Assembly: GCF_020172665.1 (NCBI RefSeq)
Contig: NZ_CP083985.1
Coordinates: 1,796,998 to 1,860,997, forward strand
Reading direction: 5' to 3'
Source: [Mycobacterium] zoologicum
Lineage (GTDB): Bacteria > Actinomycetota > Actinomycetes > Mycobacteriales > Mycobacteriaceae
Length of the DNA: 64,000 nucleotides
Of the stretch, positions 16,965 through 25,454 are shown one piece after another (the first letter of the stretch is position 1; every line of letters begins with the position of its first letter). The notes under the pieces were generated by a model. That model made no database searches and was not told the DNA's origin. It was given only the letters and a program-made list of their open reading frames with translations. Position numbers and translations under genes: made by a program.

Positions 16965-17684
16965 ATGGCTATCCGGCGCGCGGTGCTGGTCATCGCCGAC
17001 ATCGGCGGCTACACCGCCTACATGAATTGGAACCGGATGCATCTGGTGCACGCCCAGATGGCCGTGGCCGCATTGCTGGAGTCGGTCATCGACGCCGCCA
17101 AGGGCATGAAGCTGGCGAAGCTGGAGGGTGACGCGGCGTTCTTCTGGGCGCCCGACGGTGACGCCCAGGAGTTGGTCAGCGAGCGGGTATCGCGAATGCA
17201 TCAGGCGTTCCTGAATAAGCGGGCTCGTATCGAGAACGGCCGCGGTTGCCGCTGCGAGAGCTGCGAGCAGTTGAAGAACCTGTCGCTGAAGTTCGTTGCG
17301 CACGAGGGTGAGGTTGCCGAGCAGAAGGTCAAGCGCCGCAGCGAACTTGCCGGCGTGGACGTCATCCTGGTGCACCGGATGCTCAAGAACCAGGTACCGG
17401 TTCCCGAGTACGTGTTGATGACCGACGTCGTCGCGCAACGGCTCGACGAGCCCGTCCGTGCGGCGTGCACGGCGCTGGTGCATGACTTCGAGGGGCTGGG
17501 CCAAACGCCGACGTACTACCTGGATCTGGCGAAGTCAGCGGTAGAGCCACCGGCGGATGCCATGGGGTTGGCCGACAAACTGAAATTCCGCTGGAATGCG
17601 CTGCCGTTCGTGGTCGGAGCCAAACAGCCCGGCGCGGGATTCCGCAGCCTGGGCCGTGGCGCGGCCGAGCATGCCGTGGGCTGA
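16965..17684 (+). CDS. DUF2652-type protein with class III cyclase-like fold
   Basis: 239 residues. The N-terminus [14 protein letters not shown] and, about 30 residues on, [15 protein letters not shown] follow the two metal-binding stretches of class III nucleotidyl cyclases (D-x-x-G-[FY]-T and GD-A-x-F), so the fold is cyclase-related. A cluster CRCESCEQ adds three cysteines. A steroidogenic-like second half follows ([18 protein letters not shown]). Whether it binds or makes a cyclic nucleotide is unknown. It stands alone beside the fossil of a cyclase regulator. Confidence 0.7.
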   Translation: MAIRRAVLVIADIGGYTAYMNWNRMHLVHAQMAVAALLESVIDAAKGMKLAKLEGDAAFFWAPDGDAQELVSERVSRMHQAFLNKRARIENGRGCRCESCEQLKNLSLKFVAHEGEVAEQKVKRRSELAGVDVILVHRMLKNQVPVPEYVLMTDVVAQRLDEPVRAACTALVHDFEGLGQTPTYYLDLAKSAVEPPADAMGLADKLKFRWNALPFVVGAKQPGAGFRSLGRGAAEHAVG

Positions 17685-17692
17685 GGAATCCG

Positions 17693-17816
17693 GCGCAGCT
17701 AGACCTGGGTACGCCGGACCGAGGAAGCGCTCCACCATGTTGCGTTGGGCCGCTGGATCACTGAGCGGCCAACACCACAGGGCTAGAAGCACCCGGACTG
17801 CAGATTCGCGGCTGCT
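17693..17816 (-). pseudogene. Possible C-terminal remnant of a TetR-family regulator
   Basis: Within the 241-bp gap the minus strand encodes a stretch with AVRVLLALWCWPLSD and NMVERFLGPAYPGL, which resembles the C-terminal helix of mycobacterial TetR regulators. No DNA-binding part, start or ribosome site is present, and the frame runs on into the DUF2652 gene. The rest of 17685-17925 shows nothing recognisable. Weak evidence. Confidence 0.3.
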
Positions 17817-17925
17817 GCTGTTGTGGGGTGCGGCCAACCGTGACTCGAAGCAGTTCGCCTCGTCTCACGAGTTTCGCCTCGACCGCAGCGGCGCCAGGAA
17901 CCACCTGGCTTTCGGCAGGGGAGTA

Positions 17926-18603
17926 CTACAGCTTTCCGGCGACGAAGTCAGCTGCCTGGTTGACCATGCCTGACGAGATATACGCGCCGGCCAGGTGTTG
18001 CGGCCAGTTCTCTTCCCAGGTGTTCGGGTCGGCCGGGTTGCAGATCGGGTCGGCGCCATGACACTGCTCGATGGTCCGATCGTTGTAGACCGGGCTGAAG
18101 TTGGTGATGGGGCCGACCCATTGGCTGCCGTTGCCGAAAAGTGCAACCGCGGCGATGTGCTCGTCGGCGCCCGGCGGCAGGGGATTGGTGAAGCCGAACG
18201 CCGAGAAGGGGACAGCGAGCACCACGTCGGTGACTGCGGCACCCAGCGAGTAGCCCCCGGGAACGATGCGGGTGTTGGGACAGCCGTTGATGGTCTTCTG
18301 GATGTGGGCGCTCATGTCGTTGGCACCCTGGTCGACCTGATTGTCGGCGGGGTAGTTGACCGCGTACACACTGACGTTCTTGGAGGTTTTGGCGCGCAGG
18401 GCGCTGACGAACGCATTGCCGACCGCTCCGGCCCCGGGCGATTCCAGACGCCCACGGGCGAACACCACCTCGGCGTCGGGGCAGGCCGCGCCGGCCGGTG
18501 CAACGGTTCCGGCGGGAATCACGATCGGGGCGGTCAGCAGCACTGCCGCGAGCACGGTGCCTCGACCTGCGAGTCTGAATGTGCGGGCCCGGGAATCACT
18601 CAC
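17926..18603 (-). CDS. Secreted cutinase-family esterase
   Basis: 225 residues. An N-terminal signal region (LAGRGTVLAAVLLTAPIVIP, cleavage about residue 40) precedes the mature ACPDAEVVFARGR. Cutinase motifs: nucleophile GGYSLGAAV, Asp loop CHGADPICNP, and the His near the end in WPQHLAGAY. Cysteines are placed for the two family disulfides. Mycobacterial cutinase-like proteins are exported esterases or phospholipases. The tail matches the Culp1/Cfp21 type. Divergent neighbours; monocistronic. Confidence 0.92.
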   Translation of the reverse strand: MSDSRARTFRLAGRGTVLAAVLLTAPIVIPAGTVAPAGAACPDAEVVFARGRLESPGAGAVGNAFVSALRAKTSKNVSVYAVNYPADNQVDQGANDMSAHIQKTINGCPNTRIVPGGYSLGAAVTDVVLAVPFSAFGFTNPLPPGADEHIAAVALFGNGSQWVGPITNFSPVYNDRTIEQCHGADPICNPADPNTWEENWPQHLAGAYISSGMVNQAADFVAGKL

Positions 18604-18647
18604 GACGGGGATTTTAGTGATCGGTGCTCACCCTGTCGCACCGAGCG

Positions 18648-19280
18648 TCAGCCGATTCGGGACTGTTCGAGATATGCCGCCAGCGCGTTGGTCAATCCGC
18701 GGCGGGCTTCGTCGAGGTCGGCGTATGAGCCGAGTTGACGTTCGGAGACCAGCCCGCGCATCGCGCCCGGGATGAGCGCGGCGACCTCCCGCACCCGCTG
18801 CGGGTCGACGCCGAGATCGGCGAACGCGTGGTGACAGGTCTGCAGCCAGCTGCGGCCCCAGGAGAACAGTTCGGCGGCGGTGCGCGGATAGAGCCGTTCC
18901 AGCTCGCGATGGTCGCGGGGCAGCGCGGCCCGCAGATTCTCGATGGCGCGCGAATCCTGCGACGCCAGGCCGTCATAGAGGGTGTCGATGATTCCCGCGA
19001 CTCGATCTCGCAGCGGCGCATCCGATTTCACCCCGGCGAACGCCGACATCGCCGCGTCGCGGCGCTCTGCGGTGCGGTGCAGCACCGCCGCCCAGAAGCC
19101 GTCGACATCGCCGAATTGGTACTGCACCGCGCCCCAGGTGGCACCGCTCTCCTTGGCTATCCGGCTGGCCGACACCGCGCCCGGGTCACCAGTGGCCAGT
19201 GAGCGCACCGCGGCATCCAGCATCGTCTCGCGGGTCGCCTGCCCCCGCTTGTTGCTGCGCCGCGCCGCCGGTTGAGTCAT
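18648..19280 (-). CDS. TetR-family transcriptional regulator
   Basis: 210 residues from ATG 19280. The N-terminal HTH is clear (TRETMLDAAVRSLATG, SASRIAKESGATWGAVQYQFG). The ligand domain ends LTNALAAYLEQSRIG. It is transcribed away from the Rieske oxygenase / DapB-like pair starting at 19358, and a perfect 6-bp dyad (19303-19320) sits in the 77-bp gap, the standard layout for a TetR repressor of the divergent catabolic genes. Confidence 0.88.
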   Translation of the reverse strand: MTQPAARRSNKRGQATRETMLDAAVRSLATGDPGAVSASRIAKESGATWGAVQYQFGDVDGFWAAVLHRTAERRDAAMSAFAGVKSDAPLRDRVAGIIDTLYDGLASQDSRAIENLRAALPRDHRELERLYPRTAAELFSWGRSWLQTCHHAFADLGVDPQRVREVAALIPGAMRGLVSERQLGSYADLDEARRGLTNALAAYLEQSRIG

Positions 19281-19302
19281 TTGCGAAAGTCTAGCAATTG
19301 TT

Positions 19303-19320
19303 TCATAGTGCCCGCTATGA
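19303..19320. promoter_or_regulatory. TetR operator candidate between the regulator and the Rieske oxygenase
   Basis: TCATAG (19303-19308) and CTATGA (19315-19320), perfect arms around a 6-bp spacer, central in the divergent intergenic gap. Confidence 0.5.
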
Positions 19321-19357
19321 TTCCTGCGAGCGACAACCGGCGAGAGGATACGCAGAC

Positions 19358-20449
19358 ATGGCCAAACCGCCACTGTCGATGAAGCCGACTGGCTGGTTTC
19401 AGGTCGCCTGGTCCGACGAGATCGGGATCGGCGACGTCCACACCATGAAGTACTTCGGCCAGGAGATGGTGGCCTGGCGTGCAGAGTCCGGCAGGCTCAC
19501 CGTGATGAACGCCTACTGCGAGCACCTCGGTGCGCATCTGGGCTACGGCGGCACCGTCTGCGGTGAGGTGCTGCAGTGTCCGTTTCACGGATGGCAGTGG
19601 AATGCCCAGGGCCGCAACGTCTGTATCCCGTATCAGGACAAGCCCAATCGCGGCCGTCGCATCGGCACCTACCCGGTGATCGAGCGCAACGAGTCGGTCT
19701 ACATCTGGCACGACGTGCACCGGCGTGAGCCGTACTTCGATCCGCCGGATGTGTTCGCCGACTTCGACGACCGCAGCGCCGCGGACTACTACCCGCAGCG
19801 GCGGCTCTACCGCCAGGCCCTGGAGCTGCACCCGCAGTACGTCTTGGAGAACGGCGTGGACTTCGCTCACTTCAAGTACGTGCACCGCACCCCGATCGTG
19901 CCGGTGTTCACCCGCCACGACTTCGCGCAGCCGGTGTCCTACGTCGACTTCACCATCACCTTCGAAGGAGACGACGGCCAGAGGATCGAGGACGTCAACA
20001 GCGGCGTGGAGGCCATCAACGGCGGCTTGGGCGTTGCGGTGACCAAGAGTTGGGGCATGATCGACAACCGCACCATCTCGGCGATCACTCCCGTCGACGA
20101 ATCCACCTCCGACGTCCGGTTCATGGTCTACATCGGCCGCACACCGGCCGTCGGTTCAGCGCGGCTCGACGGAGGAGAGGCGAAACTGGGACCGCCGCAT
20201 AAACCCGCCGATCCCGCCCGTGCCGACGCCAGAGCCAGCGAATTCGGGCAAGAGGTGATCCGCCAGTTCGAACAGGACATCCACATCTGGTCGCATCAGC
20301 GCTATTCGGATCCACCGGCCCTGGCCACCGCCGAGTACGAGGGCTTCACCGCAATCCGCCAGTGGGCCAAGCAGTTCTATCCCGACGGCATCGGCGGAAG
20401 TGCTGCCGAGGTCGCTGAAGCCACTGCCCAGAAAGGCTCCACCGCATGA
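19358..20449 (+). CDS. Rieske non-heme iron oxygenase, KshA-like
   Basis: 363 residues from ATG 19358. The Rieske [2Fe-2S] ligands are C-E-H and, 17 residues later, C-P-F-H (residues about 50-72). The mononuclear iron motif is NGVDFAHFKYVH. Length and the start PTGWFQVAW are those of the 3-ketosteroid 9-alpha-hydroxylase oxygenase (KshA) family, and such paralogues are common in mycobacteria. It needs an external reductase (KshB type), which is not encoded nearby. Coupled to the next gene by an ATGA overlap, and probably repressed by the divergent TetR. Substrate, steroid or otherwise, is not provable from sequence. Confidence 0.88.
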   Translation: MAKPPLSMKPTGWFQVAWSDEIGIGDVHTMKYFGQEMVAWRAESGRLTVMNAYCEHLGAHLGYGGTVCGEVLQCPFHGWQWNAQGRNVCIPYQDKPNRGRRIGTYPVIERNESVYIWHDVHRREPYFDPPDVFADFDDRSAADYYPQRRLYRQALELHPQYVLENGVDFAHFKYVHRTPIVPVFTRHDFAQPVSYVDFTITFEGDDGQRIEDVNSGVEAINGGLGVAVTKSWGMIDNRTISAITPVDESTSDVRFMVYIGRTPAVGSARLDGGEAKLGPPHKPADPARADARASEFGQEVIRQFEQDIHIWSHQRYSDPPALATAEYEGFTAIRQWAKQFYPDGIGGSAAEVAEATAQKGSTA

Positions 20450-21534
20450 GCACATCCGTCGCACCCGTCCGCGTGTTCCAGGTCGCCACCGGCAACGTCG
20501 GCAAGGAGATGATCAAACGGATCGCCACTCGGCCCGACCTAGAACTGATCGGCGTGCACTGCTACTCGCCGGACAAAGTGGGCAGGGACGCCGGCGAGTT
20601 GGCCGGCATCGCCCCCAACGGGGTGATCGCGACCGGCAGCGTCGAGGAGATCATCGCGGCCAAGCCCGATGTGGTCACCTTCCACGGCGTGTTCCCCGAC
20701 GAAGACCTCTACGTCGCCGTACTGGAGGCGGGCATCAACATCGTCACCACCGCAGACTGGATCACCGGCTGGCACCGCGACCACAACCACCCGCATCCCT
20801 CGGGCAAGCCTGTGACACAACTACTTTCCGAGGCGTGCGAGAAGGGCGGTGCGACCTTCTACGGCACCGGGATGAACCCCGGTCTCAACCAGATTCTGGG
20901 TGTGGTGTGCGCGGCTGATGTCGCCGAGATCGAGAACATCACCACCATCGAATCCGTCGACGTGTCGTGTCATCACTCCAAGGAGACCTGGATCGAAGTC
21001 GGCTATGGTCAGCCGGCCGACGACCCGGAGATCCCGGCCAAGCTGGAAAAGTTCACCCGGGTCTTCGCCGACAGCGTCCTGATGATGGCCGACTGTTTCG
21101 GCCTGACGCTGGACGAGGTGACGTTCGGCTACGAGCTGGGCGTGTGCACCGGGGACGTCGACCTGGGCTGGTACGCGCTGCCCAAGGGATCGTTGGGCGG
21201 CAGCTACATCAAGTACCAGGGCATGGTCGACGGCGTGCCGCGCATCGAGACGCATCTTGAGTGGCAGATGACGCCGTTCACACAGCCGAACTGGAATATC
21301 AAGGGCTGCTATATCACTCGGGTCAGCGGCGACCCGTGCGTCTACAACAAGCACATGATCTTCCCCAAGCCCGGCTTGGACCTGTCGGATCCGGACAACT
21401 TCGCCTCGATCGGCATGACGGTGACCGGCCTGCCCGCCCTCAACGCGATCACATCTGTTGTGGCCGCCAGGCCGGGTTTGCTGACCAGTGCTGACCTGCC
21501 ACTGCGAGGATTCGCCGGACGCTTCAAGCTCTGA
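20446..21534 (+). CDS. DapB-like NAD(P)-dependent reductase
   Basis: 362 residues, start ATG 20446 overlapping the Rieske gene's TGA. N-terminal Rossmann fold with FQVATGNVGKEMIKRIATRP and GVHCYSPDKVGRDAGELAG, as in dihydrodipicolinate reductase-like proteins; a middle domain contains YGTGMNPGLNQILGVVC. This family is widespread in mycobacteria and distinct from lysine-pathway DapB. Co-transcription with a Rieske oxygenase suggests that it oxidises or reduces the hydroxylated product. Reaction unproven. Confidence 0.82.
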   Translation: MSTSVAPVRVFQVATGNVGKEMIKRIATRPDLELIGVHCYSPDKVGRDAGELAGIAPNGVIATGSVEEIIAAKPDVVTFHGVFPDEDLYVAVLEAGINIVTTADWITGWHRDHNHPHPSGKPVTQLLSEACEKGGATFYGTGMNPGLNQILGVVCAADVAEIENITTIESVDVSCHHSKETWIEVGYGQPADDPEIPAKLEKFTRVFADSVLMMADCFGLTLDEVTFGYELGVCTGDVDLGWYALPKGSLGGSYIKYQGMVDGVPRIETHLEWQMTPFTQPNWNIKGCYITRVSGDPCVYNKHMIFPKPGLDLSDPDNFASIGMTVTGLPALNAITSVVAARPGLLTSADLPLRGFAGRFKL

Positions 21535-21544
21535 CGCGCGTCAC

Positions 21545-22234
21545 CTACGGCATCGGGGTTCCGGCACTGCCTTCGGTGATCGGGGTGCCCGCGCTTCCCG
21601 ACGGCGGTGGCGTCGCCGGCACCGGACGGGAGGGGCGCTGCGCCGGAGCCTGCTGCGCGGGCGCTCGATGACTGCTGCCACCGCCGGACGTCGGAGCCTG
21701 CTGCTGCGGCTGCTGCCGGGGCGCCTGTTGCCGTGGTGCGGCCTGCGGTGCCGGAGCCGGTGTCACCCAGCGGATCAGGTCGGCACCGCCGGCCTGGTAC
21801 ACCAGGCTGTTCGGGGCGTCGCCGGTCACGTCGAAGTAGACCTTGCCGCTGGTCTTCTGGCCCTGCGTGAGTCCGGTGGGCATGATGCCCTGCGCCGTGG
21901 GCACCGTGAAAAGTGCCTGGTAGTTCTGGCCGCTGGCCGAACGGGCGCTGAGGTTGGCGATGATCGGGAAAACCGTGCCCGCAACCGCCTCGTCGGTGGC
22001 GGTTGCCTCCCACAGTGTGCCGCGCGGCTGGTAGGGAATGGAATCCGAGCTGGGCCGCAAATCGCTGATCGTCCAGCCGCTCACGCCGGGCCCCTCGGGC
22101 ACCGTGGCCTGGGTGCCGATCGGATGGGTTGCCGGCGTCGGTGCCGGGTCCGGCTCAGCGCCGGCGATCCCCGTGCCGAGGACACCGGCGGTGGCCAATG
22201 CTCCCAGAGCCAAGGCGGTCGAGATGGACTTCAT
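21545..22234 (-). CDS. MPT63-family secreted immunoglobulin-like protein with Pro/Gln tail
   Basis: 229 residues. Signal peptide about 1-26 (LALGALATAGVLGTGIAGAE). The MPT63 beta-sandwich domain covers about 35-155: GWTISDLRPSSDSIPYQPRG, LWEATATDE, and GKVYFDVTGDAPNSLVY. The remaining 75 residues are rich in Pro, Gln and Ala and end in repeated AGTP units. M. tuberculosis MPT63 is a small secreted antigen without this tail. The second paralogue lies directly upstream on the same strand. Confidence 0.88.
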   Translation of the reverse strand: MKSISTALALGALATAGVLGTGIAGAEPDPAPTPATHPIGTQATVPEGPGVSGWTISDLRPSSDSIPYQPRGTLWEATATDEAVAGTVFPIIANLSARSASGQNYQALFTVPTAQGIMPTGLTQGQKTSGKVYFDVTGDAPNSLVYQAGGADLIRWVTPAPAPQAAPRQQAPRQQPQQQAPTSGGGSSHRAPAQQAPAQRPSRPVPATPPPSGSAGTPITEGSAGTPMP

Positions 22235-22325
22235 CGGTCTGACTCCTCTAAGCGTTTTTCATCCCGGTGGCGTACGTGTCCAAGTGCTGAATCATTACGG
22301 GCTGCCTGCCAGGCTACCCAGAATG

Positions 22326-22368
22326 ACTCCGGCCCGGCACCCGCAGAAAGCGGGAGCCGGGCCGGAGT
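22326..22368 (-). terminator. Strong hairpin downstream of the second MPT63-like gene
   Basis: Arms 22326-22344 and 22350-22368 pair at 18 of 19 positions around a 5-base loop, 16 bp past the stop of the gene at 22385-23401. No T-run follows; such U-less hairpins are common in mycobacteria. Confidence 0.7.
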
Positions 22369-22384
22369 TCTACGGCGTAAGGGG

Positions 22385-23401
22385 TTACGAACCGGAGCTG
22401 TTCGCAGCGCCCGCCACGGCGGCACCCGACGAAGCGGTGCCGGTCGAGGGGACCGGGGTGCCCTGATTGCCGGCCGCCGCCGGGGTGCTCTCCGCGCTAC
22501 CCGCCGCCGGGGCGCCTGCGGTCTCCGCGGGGATCGGGGTGCCGGAGCTGGCGCCCGCCGCCGGGGCCGACGCCGCCGGGGTGCCCGACGAGCCTTGCCC
22601 CTCCGGGGCCGAGGCCACCGGGGTGCCTGCCGAAGGGGTGCCCTCGGAGCCGGCAGCCGGGGTGCTCTCCGCGCTACCCGCCGCCGGGGTGCCCTCAGCG
22701 CTACCTGCCGCCGCCGGAGTACCCGCCGCCTCAGCCGGTAGCGGAGTGCCCGAGCTGCCCGCGGCCACCGGGGTGCCCTGGCTGCCGGTCGTGGCCGGTG
22801 CGTCGGTCTTCGGGCTGCCGACGGTGGCCGGCGCGGGCTTCGGGGCGGTGGCCGCCGGGGCTGACGTGCCGCGCGGGGCGGCGGCCGGAGCCGGCGAACC
22901 GCCGCCGGTCGGTGCGGCCGGAGCGGCCGGGGTCCACACCAGCATGTCCTTGCCGGCGTGCTGGTAGACCGCGCTGTTGGGGGCGTCACCGGTCACGTCG
23001 AAGTAGACCTTGCCGCTGGTCCGCTGGCCCTGGGCCAGGTTGGAGGGGTTGACGCCCTGCGCGGTGGCCACGGTGAACAGTGCCGGGTAGGTCTGACCGC
23101 TCGAGGAGCGGGCGCCCAGGTTGGCGATGACCGGGGTGACGGTGCCCTGGATGGCTACGTCGGTGGCGGTGGCCTCCCACAGCGTGCCGCGGGGCTGGTA
23201 GGGGATGGCGTCCGAGCTGGGACGCAGGTCGCTCACCGTCCAACCCTGGACGACGCCACCGTCCACCACGGTGCCCTGGCTACCGATGGGCTGGGTGGTG
23301 GGGCCGGCTTCACCGGCGTCTGCGGCGGCGATAGCTGCGCTGAATGCGCCGGCTGCGGCCAGCGCTCCGGCTGCGGCAATGGCTGTCGGGATTAACTTCA
23401 T
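22385..23401 (-). CDS. MPT63-family secreted protein with long Ala/Pro/Gly/Ser/Thr-rich repetitive tail
   Basis: 338 residues from ATG 23401. Signal peptide (about 1-27) and an MPT63 domain (about 38-158) nearly parallel to its downstream paralogue (GWTVSDLRPSSDAIPYQPRG, GKVYFDVTGDAPNS). The last 170 residues are low complexity with recurring GTP and AESTPAAG units and no predicted structure, like a cell-wall-spanning stalk. The repeat lies in near-identical DNA blocks, so length variation between strains is likely. The two genes are an evident tandem duplication. Confidence 0.85.
   Translation of the reverse strand: MKLIPTAIAAAGALAAAGAFSAAIAAADAGEAGPTTQPIGSQGTVVDGGVVQGWTVSDLRPSSDAIPYQPRGTLWEATATDVAIQGTVTPVIANLGARSSSGQTYPALFTVATAQGVNPSNLAQGQRTSGKVYFDVTGDAPNSAVYQHAGKDMLVWTPAAPAAPTGGGSPAPAAAPRGTSAPAATAPKPAPATVGSPKTDAPATTGSQGTPVAAGSSGTPLPAEAAGTPAAAGSAEGTPAAGSAESTPAAGSEGTPSAGTPVASAPEGQGSSGTPAASAPAAGASSGTPIPAETAGAPAAGSAESTPAAAGNQGTPVPSTGTASSGAAVAGAANSSGS
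22481..22689. repeat. In-frame direct repeat inside the MPT63-like tail
   Basis: A 32-bp unit at 22481-22512 recurs without mismatch at 22658-22689, 177 bp apart (59 codons), within a field of shorter related GC-rich units. This favours slippage or recombination. Confidence 0.8.
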
Positions 23402-23529
23402 CGGGGGGGTGACTCCTCGGGTTCGACTGGATCTCGGGGGTGCTTGCTCAGGGAGCAAATCTTAACGGATTGACCACGATCGGTGGCCCGCGTCTCAGGT
23501 ATCCGCTGGTCACGCAACTGGCCCTGCGG

Positions 23530-25311
23530 CTATGAATGCAGGCTCCACCAGGAGTAGATCTGTTCCAGGCTCGGTGTGTTGTGCTCGCTGCGTACCGAGC
23601 CGATCACCAGGTGCTTCTCGTTGGACCAAGCCAGCAGGGGAGCGCCCTGACGATTGGCGCAGAGCAGCATTCCCGACTTTTCTTGGCTGTTCGCGGCGTG
23701 CCAGGCGCCCGGCGACAGGATCTTGTTCGGGCACTCGACGACGGTGCTGGAGTGCGTCGTGTTGTCGAAGCTCTGGCGCATCGCTTCGGCGTCTTCGAAC
23801 AGCGAATAGATCGCCGACGGCGGGCCTCCTGGGTCGACGTTGCGTCCGCAGGTCATCGCCGCGATGGCGCCGTCCAGCGGCTGCGTCGACTTGCAGGTGC
23901 CCTCCGGATAACCGGCCGGCAGCAGCTTGAGCAGGCGGGCCTCGGCTTCGGCGTTCGCAACCGTCACGGTGGACTGCGAGGCTCCCGAATCGTCGGAATC
24001 GACGGCGAAGTCGTCGGAACCGGAGCGGTTCATCAGCCAGGTGATCAGCCCGACAACGACGACGAATATCGCCGCCAGGCGGATCAGCAGCGCGCGCTTG
24101 GCGGGATCGCGATAGGCGGGAACTGATTTCGGTGAACTGAACCAGTCATCGTCGGCCGCCGAGACGCGAGAAACGCGGGGCAGGCTCGGGTTGGTGGGCG
24201 AGGCCACCGGTTCCGGCACCGTGATCTCGGGCTCCTGCGATGCGGGGGACGACGGGGCAGGGGGTGCCGACGGCGGAGTCTCGGGCGGAGTCGGCCGCGG
24301 TTCGGCCGCAGGTGCCGGCGGGGCTACCGGCGGCTGGACAGCGGGACGCAGCACCGGGGGTGTCGGGGGTACTTCGGCCGCCGGAGCGGGCGGCGCAACC
24401 GCGGTCGGCGGCTCGATCAACGGGGGCGTCGCCTGTTGGCTGGCCTCGTAGATCTGCACGGTTCGATGCTGGTCGGGAGCGCTCAACGCCTGGTAGGCCG
24501 CGGTCGCCAGCTCCGCGGCACTGCTGTAGCGCTCCGTGGGGTCCTTGGCCATGCCCTTGGCGATCACCGCGTCGAAGCTGGGCGGAATCGTCGAGCCGGC
24601 AAGGCTGGGCCGCGGAATCGGCTTGCTCTGGTGGGCGTTGGCCAGCATCTTGACGCTGTCGGCCCGGTACGGCGGCGCACCGGTCAGGCATTGGTAGAGC
24701 ACGCACGCCAGTGAGTAGACGTCGACGCCCGCACCGAAATCACCGCCGCCGAACAGTTCCGGCGCGGAGTACTTCCAGCGGGCGCCGCCGTGCTCGGCGT
24801 CCACAGAGCTGGCACCGGGCGCGCCGGCGATCCCGAAGTCCACCAGGTAGACGAAATCATCGCTGGTCAACAGGATGTTGCGCGGTTTGACGCCTCGGTG
24901 GATTACCCCGGCGGCGTGCGCGGCGTCCAGTGCCGCGGCAACCTGCCACACCACGTTCACCGCGCGGGAGGGGGGCAGCACGCCGGTCCGCTTCAGCACC
25001 GCCGACAGGTCGGCGCCGGACACCAACGGCATGTCGATGAACACCTCGCCGTCCAGCTCGCCGTAGTCGCGGACCGGGACCACATGCGGTTCCTGCACCC
25101 GCCCCACGGTCAGAGCCTCACGCTGCAGCCATTCCCGAAACGCCGGATCGTGGCCCAATGCCGGTGTGACCAGCTTGAGTGCGGCCGTCCGGTTCTTCTG
25201 GACGTCGACGGCGTCGTACACCTCACCGGTGGGTCCATGGCCCAGCAGTCGAATCAGGAGGTAGCGCCCAACACGTGACCCAGCCCGCGAACCCGACGCG
25301 GTCTCGCCCAT
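23530..25311 (-). CDS. Receptor-type Ser/Thr protein kinase with altered catalytic loop (HRG for HRD)
   Basis: 593 residues from ATG 25311 behind GGAGTCGTTG. Kinase domain 16-275: glycine loop LLGHGPTGEVY, Lys46 in AALKLV, catalytic loop HRGVKPRNILL (138-148), VDFG (157-160) and SAPELF. The catalytic Asp of HRD is Gly140. A Pro-rich linker (295-375) leads to one membrane helix (about 407-427) and an extracellular domain of about 160 residues with four cysteines (TCKSTQPLDG, AAMTCGRN, VVECPN, MLLCAN), recalling sensor domains of mycobacterial Pkn proteins. Either a pseudokinase or an atypical active kinase. Confidence 0.88.
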   Translation of the reverse strand: MGETASGSRAGSRVGRYLLIRLLGHGPTGEVYDAVDVQKNRTAALKLVTPALGHDPAFREWLQREALTVGRVQEPHVVPVRDYGELDGEVFIDMPLVSGADLSAVLKRTGVLPPSRAVNVVWQVAAALDAAHAAGVIHRGVKPRNILLTSDDFVYLVDFGIAGAPGASSVDAEHGGARWKYSAPELFGGGDFGAGVDVYSLACVLYQCLTGAPPYRADSVKMLANAHQSKPIPRPSLAGSTIPPSFDAVIAKGMAKDPTERYSSAAELATAAYQALSAPDQHRTVQIYEASQQATPPLIEPPTAVAPPAPAAEVPPTPPVLRPAVQPPVAPPAPAAEPRPTPPETPPSAPPAPSSPASQEPEITVPEPVASPTNPSLPRVSRVSAADDDWFSSPKSVPAYRDPAKRALLIRLAAIFVVVVGLITWLMNRSGSDDFAVDSDDSGASQSTVTVANAEAEARLLKLLPAGYPEGTCKSTQPLDGAIAAMTCGRNVDPGGPPSAIYSLFEDAEAMRQSFDNTTHSSTVVECPNKILSPGAWHAANSQEKSGMLLCANRQGAPLLAWSNEKHLVIGSVRSEHNTPSLEQIYSWWSLHS

Positions 25312-25454
25312 CAACGACTCCTCCAGAAAGCGCCCAAAACCCGATCGTCGCGGGCGCGGCCCCGACGACATCGCCGCCCATGATTTCATCATTGAACGCG
25401 CCGGGCATCAGCCGGTCGCGTCAAGTTGGGCCCAAATCCACCTGACCTGCCCGG

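Noticed and set aside
22385..23000. Repeat field in the MPT63-like tail as a possible CRISPR array
   Set aside because: Units are irregular, in frame and coding; there are no constant repeats with unique spacers and no cas genes.
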